A stretch of DNA of 64,000 bases from Sulfurovum sp. (GTDB lineage: Bacteria > Campylobacterota > Campylobacteria > Campylobacterales > Sulfurovaceae): the NCBI GenBank assembly GCA_027081115.1, contig JALWLD010000121.1, positions 127,296 through 191,295 of the forward strand. Direction: 5' to 3'. The notes below the pieces were generated by a model. It searched no databases and had not been told where the DNA came from. It was given only the letters and a program-made list of their open reading frames with translations. Every line of letters starts with the position of its first letter. Position 1 is the stretch's first letter. The position numbers were made by a program, and so were the translations under genes. This document shows positions 61,218 to 64,000 of this stretch, piece by piece.

Positions 61218-62120
61218 ATGTTAAAAGATTTTGTGAAATTAGAAACTTTTCTGACTGTTGCTAGAGAGAGAAGTTTTTCAAAAGCATCAGCGAAATTAGG
61301 GATCTCACAACCAGCTGTAACGCAGCAGATTAAATTTATAGAAAAATATCTTGCCGCTAAAATTATCGAGCGTAAAAAGAACGGTATTAAGTTAACCGCA
61401 GAGGGTGAGGAGCTTTATAAAATTGCAACAAACCTTGAAAAAGTAATCAACGCATCTGAAAAAGATATTTTAAAAATCATCAACAAAGAGATGACGTTCA
61501 GACTTGGTGCATCTTATACAATCGGTACATATGTTATTCCTGGTCAATGTCTTAACACTATGAGTGATACCATTAACAATGATGTTAATCTCAGTATTGA
61601 TATATCAGATAATATTGTCGCACAGTTAAAAGACAGAAAACTAGATGTTGGTCTTATCGAGTCTCCGGTTATGGATAATTCACTGATCTACAGAGAGTGG
61701 CTGGAAGATGAATTGGTAGTTTGTTCGAATGTACCAATCCCTAAAACATTAAAAACTGAAGAGCTTTATGACTATAGATGGATCTGTAGAGAAGAGAATT
61801 CACATACTAGAGGGATTGTCTCTGAAGTGTTTGAAGAGTTAGGTGTATCGTGTAAGAGCCTTGATGTGATTTCAGAAGTAAGTAACACCTCAGCAGTGCT
61901 TCAGTCACTTAAAAGATCCAAAAAAGATGCAGCGAAGCCAACGGTTTCTATTATCTCAAAGCATGCCATTGCAGATGAGGTGGCTAGAGGCGAGCTTTTT
62001 GAAGCTAGACTAAGAGGTTATACAATGAAACGTAAGTTCTACATTGTCTACTCTAAAGAGAATAAACACAATGCCTATGTAGATAATGTTGTAGATTATA
62101 TCTTGGCAGGTTCTTGTTAA
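61218..62120 (+). CDS. LysR-type transcription regulator
   Basis: The 300-residue protein has an N-terminal winged helix (about 1-60) with the canonical FLTVARERSFSKASAKLGIS and QPAVTQQIKFIEKYL, then an effector-binding domain (about 90-295) starting MTFRLGASYTIGTYVIPGQC. AAAGGA precedes the ATG. cysK lies two genes away on the opposite strand, so a link to sulphur metabolism is possible but unproven. The effector cannot be deduced. Confidence 0.88.
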   Translation: MLKDFVKLETFLTVARERSFSKASAKLGISQPAVTQQIKFIEKYLAAKIIERKKNGIKLTAEGEELYKIATNLEKVINASEKDILKIINKEMTFRLGASYTIGTYVIPGQCLNTMSDTINNDVNLSIDISDNIVAQLKDRKLDVGLIESPVMDNSLIYREWLEDELVVCSNVPIPKTLKTEELYDYRWICREENSHTRGIVSEVFEELGVSCKSLDVISEVSNTSAVLQSLKRSKKDAAKPTVSIISKHAIADEVARGELFEARLRGYTMKRKFYIVYSKENKHNAYVDNVVDYILAGSC

Positions 62121-62138
62121 TTACAAATCTTCGTGAAC

Positions 62139-62585
62139 TTAAAGCTTTTTCTTTTTAAGAAGTTTTTTGTTCTCAGGATTATTCAAAAGTGCTTCCATTG
62201 AGTTTTTGGAGGAAGCGACTTTCTTCTTATTGGGTTGAGCAAAGTTCATTACAATAGGGTTATCTCCCACAAAAAGCTGTTTTATCGCAAGTAGCGGCAC
62301 TAAGACAGTTGAACCAAAATTATCTTCTCCAAAACCTGCTTCAAAAGAGAGATATCCCTCTTCAAGTTTTGCTGTTTCAAACGCATACCCACTCAATATA
62401 AACAGTACAGTCTCTTTGAATGTTTCCAAAATAGATGTAGGCAGTTCCGGTGTAAAGGTGATGTGCTGAATTTCACAGGCAATAGCAAATTCACTCTCTT
62501 TTTCAAAAAGGTAGAGAATAGTCTTACTGAGATGTTCTTCCATAAGCATTTTATATTCAGAAGTTTGAAAAAGATTTATGGTCAT
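62139..62585 (-). CDS. conserved hypothetical protein
   Basis: The 148-residue protein has a helical N-terminus (NLFQTSEYKMLMEEHLSKTI), a central beta-rich region (about 40-115, FGSTVLVPLLAIKQLFVGDN then PIVMNFAQPNKK) and a Lys-rich tail. The pattern of a beta fold followed by a flexible basic tail is loosely like SspB-type adaptors, but I cannot support that assignment. It lies downstream of cysK and the aminotransferase on the same strand. Confidence 0.7.
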   Translation of the reverse strand: MTINLFQTSEYKMLMEEHLSKTILYLFEKESEFAIACEIQHITFTPELPTSILETFKETVLFILSGYAFETAKLEEGYLSFEAGFGEDNFGSTVLVPLLAIKQLFVGDNPIVMNFAQPNKKKVASSKNSMEALLNNPENKKLLKKKKL

Positions 62586-62608
62586 GGTTATCCTTTGTGT
62601 TGAGAGTA

Positions 62609-63181
62609 CTACTCTATTTTGGCATCAATAGTTTTAAATCCTATCATAGCGTTCATTAAAGCTACTTGTGTATAGGAAGAAATATCATCTTTTCTTATAT
62701 CTTTTTCTTTTAAAAAGCCTTCATCTAGTAGTTTTTCACGCATGGTACCTTTTAAAAGAGGGTGTGTTGGAGTGAACCATTGTGTTCCATCAGAAAAAGC
62801 AACATTGGCAATGCTCGTATCGCTTATAAAACCCTCTTTTTCAATAAGAATATCATCATATTCACTATAGGTTTCAAGCAGCTTATTTAAAGCAGTTCGG
62901 TCTGTATATTTGTAGTGATACTCCAGTGATGAGGTAACAATTTTGAGTGTATGGATCTCTTTGGTCGCGTAGGGGAGATATTCGATGGATTGTATCTTTC
63001 TGTCGTACATGACTCTGCAACGATAGAGTGCATCTGATGGTGCTTGTAAGTGTGTTTTAAGATCAATATTTGGTGCCAGGCCAAAAAGTGCCTTTTGTGC
63101 TTGATTTAGCCGTTTTTGGTGGTATATCAGGTTACTTGCCTGTCGATTTTCTATTTTAATGGTTTCAAAAAGTAGTGACAA
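62609..63181 (-). CDS. class IV PLP-dependent lyase/aminotransferase, PabC-like
   Basis: The 190-residue protein shows the class IV fold motifs: FETIKIENRQASNLIYHQKR, YRCRVMYD, YKYTDR (with the probable PLP lysine), YDDILIEKEGFISDTSIANV, and LLKGTMREKLL. The small size and sequence fit 4-amino-4-deoxychorismate lyase (PabC), which makes p-aminobenzoate for folate. Branched-chain aminotransferases are the alternative. The start is TTG, nine bases after the cysK stop. Confidence 0.75.
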   Translation of the reverse strand: MSLLFETIKIENRQASNLIYHQKRLNQAQKALFGLAPNIDLKTHLQAPSDALYRCRVMYDRKIQSIEYLPYATKEIHTLKIVTSSLEYHYKYTDRTALNKLLETYSEYDDILIEKEGFISDTSIANVAFSDGTQWFTPTHPLLKGTMREKLLDEGFLKEKDIRKDDISSYTQVALMNAMIGFKTIDAKIE

Positions 63182-63190
63182 GGTATAACC

Positions 63191-64000
63191 CTAGGTATCA
63201 AAGAGTTCGGTAGAGAGGTAACGCTCTGCTGTATCACAAAGAATGGTCACAATCGTTTTACCTCTGTTCTCAGGTTTCATTGCTATTTCATAGGCAGCTT
63301 GGAGATTGGCTCCTGAAGAGATCCCAACCAGTAATCCCTCTTCTTTAGCTACTTTACTTGCCATATGGTAGGCATCTTCATTATTGACTTTGATCACATC
63401 ATCATAGATAGCAGTATTTAAGATACTTGGTATAAATCCTGCACCGATACCTTGTATTTTATGCGGACCTGCTGAACCTCCACTCAAAACATCTGAATCA
63501 AGAGGTTCTACCGCGATGGCTTTAAGAGAAGGTAAGGCATCTTTCAAAACTTCAGAGGTACCGCTTAACGTACCCCCTGTACCAACCGCTGCAACAAAAA
63601 TATCTACATTGTTGTTACTGTCTTTGAGTATTTCAAGTGCAGTGGTTTTTCTGTGTATCGCTGGGTTGTCAGGATTGTTGAATTGTTGCAGAACAGTAGC
63701 ATCGTCTAACTCTTGCGCAAGAAGATCTGCTTTTTCAATAGCACCACTCATACCTTTTGAAGCAGGGGTCAAGACCAGTTCTGCACCAAGGTAAGAGAGG
63801 ATCTTGCGTCTCTCAATACTCATAGATTCAGGCATTGTAAGGATCAGTCTTAAACCTCTGGATGCACAAATGGCAGCCAGACCGATACCTGTATTGCCTG
63901 AGGTTGGTTCAATAATGATGGAATCTTTATTGATCTTACCTGAGTTCATAGCTTCATTGATCATGTTAAAAGCAATACGATCTTTGACCGAGGAGGTTGG
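63191..64000 (-). CDS. cysK: O-acetylserine sulfhydrylase (cysteine synthase), 5' end outside window
   Basis: CysK makes cysteine from O-acetylserine and sulphide with PLP. The frame runs off the right edge. Upstream of an internal ATG at 63964 it continues as PTSSVKDRIAFN, containing the PLP lysine (SVKDR). Then come EPTSGNTGIGLA (substrate loop), VGTGGTLSGTSEVL (phosphate cup) and GISSGANL. Only the N-terminal about 35-40 residues are missing. It is followed by the PabC-like gene on the same strand. Confidence 0.92.
   Translation of the reverse strand, partial: PTSSVKDRIAFNMINEAMNSGKINKDSIIIEPTSGNTGIGLAAICASRGLRLILTMPESMSIERRKILSYLGAELVLTPASKGMSGAIEKADLLAQELDDATVLQQFNNPDNPAIHRKTTALEILKDSNNNVDIFVAAVGTGGTLSGTSEVLKDALPSLKAIAVEPLDSDVLSGGSAGPHKIQGIGAGFIPSILNTAIYDDVIKVNNEDAYHMASKVAKEEGLLVGISSGANLQAAYEIAMKPENRGKTIVTILCDTAERYLSTELFDT

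Overview
The window looks like chromosomal DNA from a Campylobacterota (epsilonproteobacterial) genome of the Sulfurovum/Sulfurimonas type; the exact genus cannot be fixed from sequence alone. The grounds are an AT-rich composition, promoters with a strong -10 (TATAAT or TAAAAT) and no recognisable -35, RF2 encoded without a programmed frameshift, and gene orders I recognise from this phylum: rpsB-tsf, ffh/rpsP-KH-rimM-trmD-rplS, and glyQ-NIF3-zinc ribbon-waaA-pseudouridine synthase. I see no prophage, insertion sequence, rRNA operon or CRISPR array. Most of the window is housekeeping DNA.

Layout. 0-20 kb: peroxiredoxin bcp; rpsB-tsf with a long leader; a LolD-type ATPase with a coupled 53-codon membrane protein; prfB; panC; divergent ftsI and ftsW-murG; alaS with a membrane protein, maf and a bioF-like gene; a class A penicillin-binding protein; and a CPA1 antiporter. 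20-30 kb: glnA, a PHP phosphatase, a run of exported proteins (YtcJ-like amidohydrolase, a basic peptide, a Cys-rich lipoprotein, a penicillin-V-acylase-like Ntn hydrolase), a decayed gene, a single-domain CZB protein next to a second broken reading frame, a U32 protease and purE. 30-41 kb: glyQ to waaA and rluA, then moeA and a complete selenocysteine locus (selB, selA, tRNA-Sec, selD). 41-52 kb: an L,D-transpeptidase, a three-repeat secreted protein, an oleate hydratase, and the ffh/rpsP/rplS translation block. 52-64 kb: smpB, truC, a DUF2853 protein, ispE, a Crp/Fnr-controlled YfdX/Hsp20 stress cluster, truB, a UvrD helicase, a LysR regulator and a cysK that runs off the window.

Two systems stand out. 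First, selD is itself a selenoprotein gene. Its reading frame continues upstream of the apparent ATG through an in-frame UGA at the catalytic position (residue 16) to a TTG start, with a hairpin just after the UGA. The cell therefore needs selA, selB and tRNA-Sec to make the enzyme that supplies their selenium donor. Second, a Crp/Fnr-family regulator sits beside a yfdX gene and two hsp20 genes. The yfdX promoter and the hsp20 promoter each carry a TGCAAC-N4-GTTGCA-type palindrome whose centre is exactly 30.5 bp before the first base of the -10 box. That is the geometry of class II activation, and it defines a small candidate stress regulon.

Other structure beyond the genes: a related palindromic element follows both tsf and rplS; three intergenic spacers hold short tandem arrays with a 7-nt unit; and a perfect 32-bp palindrome follows ffh.
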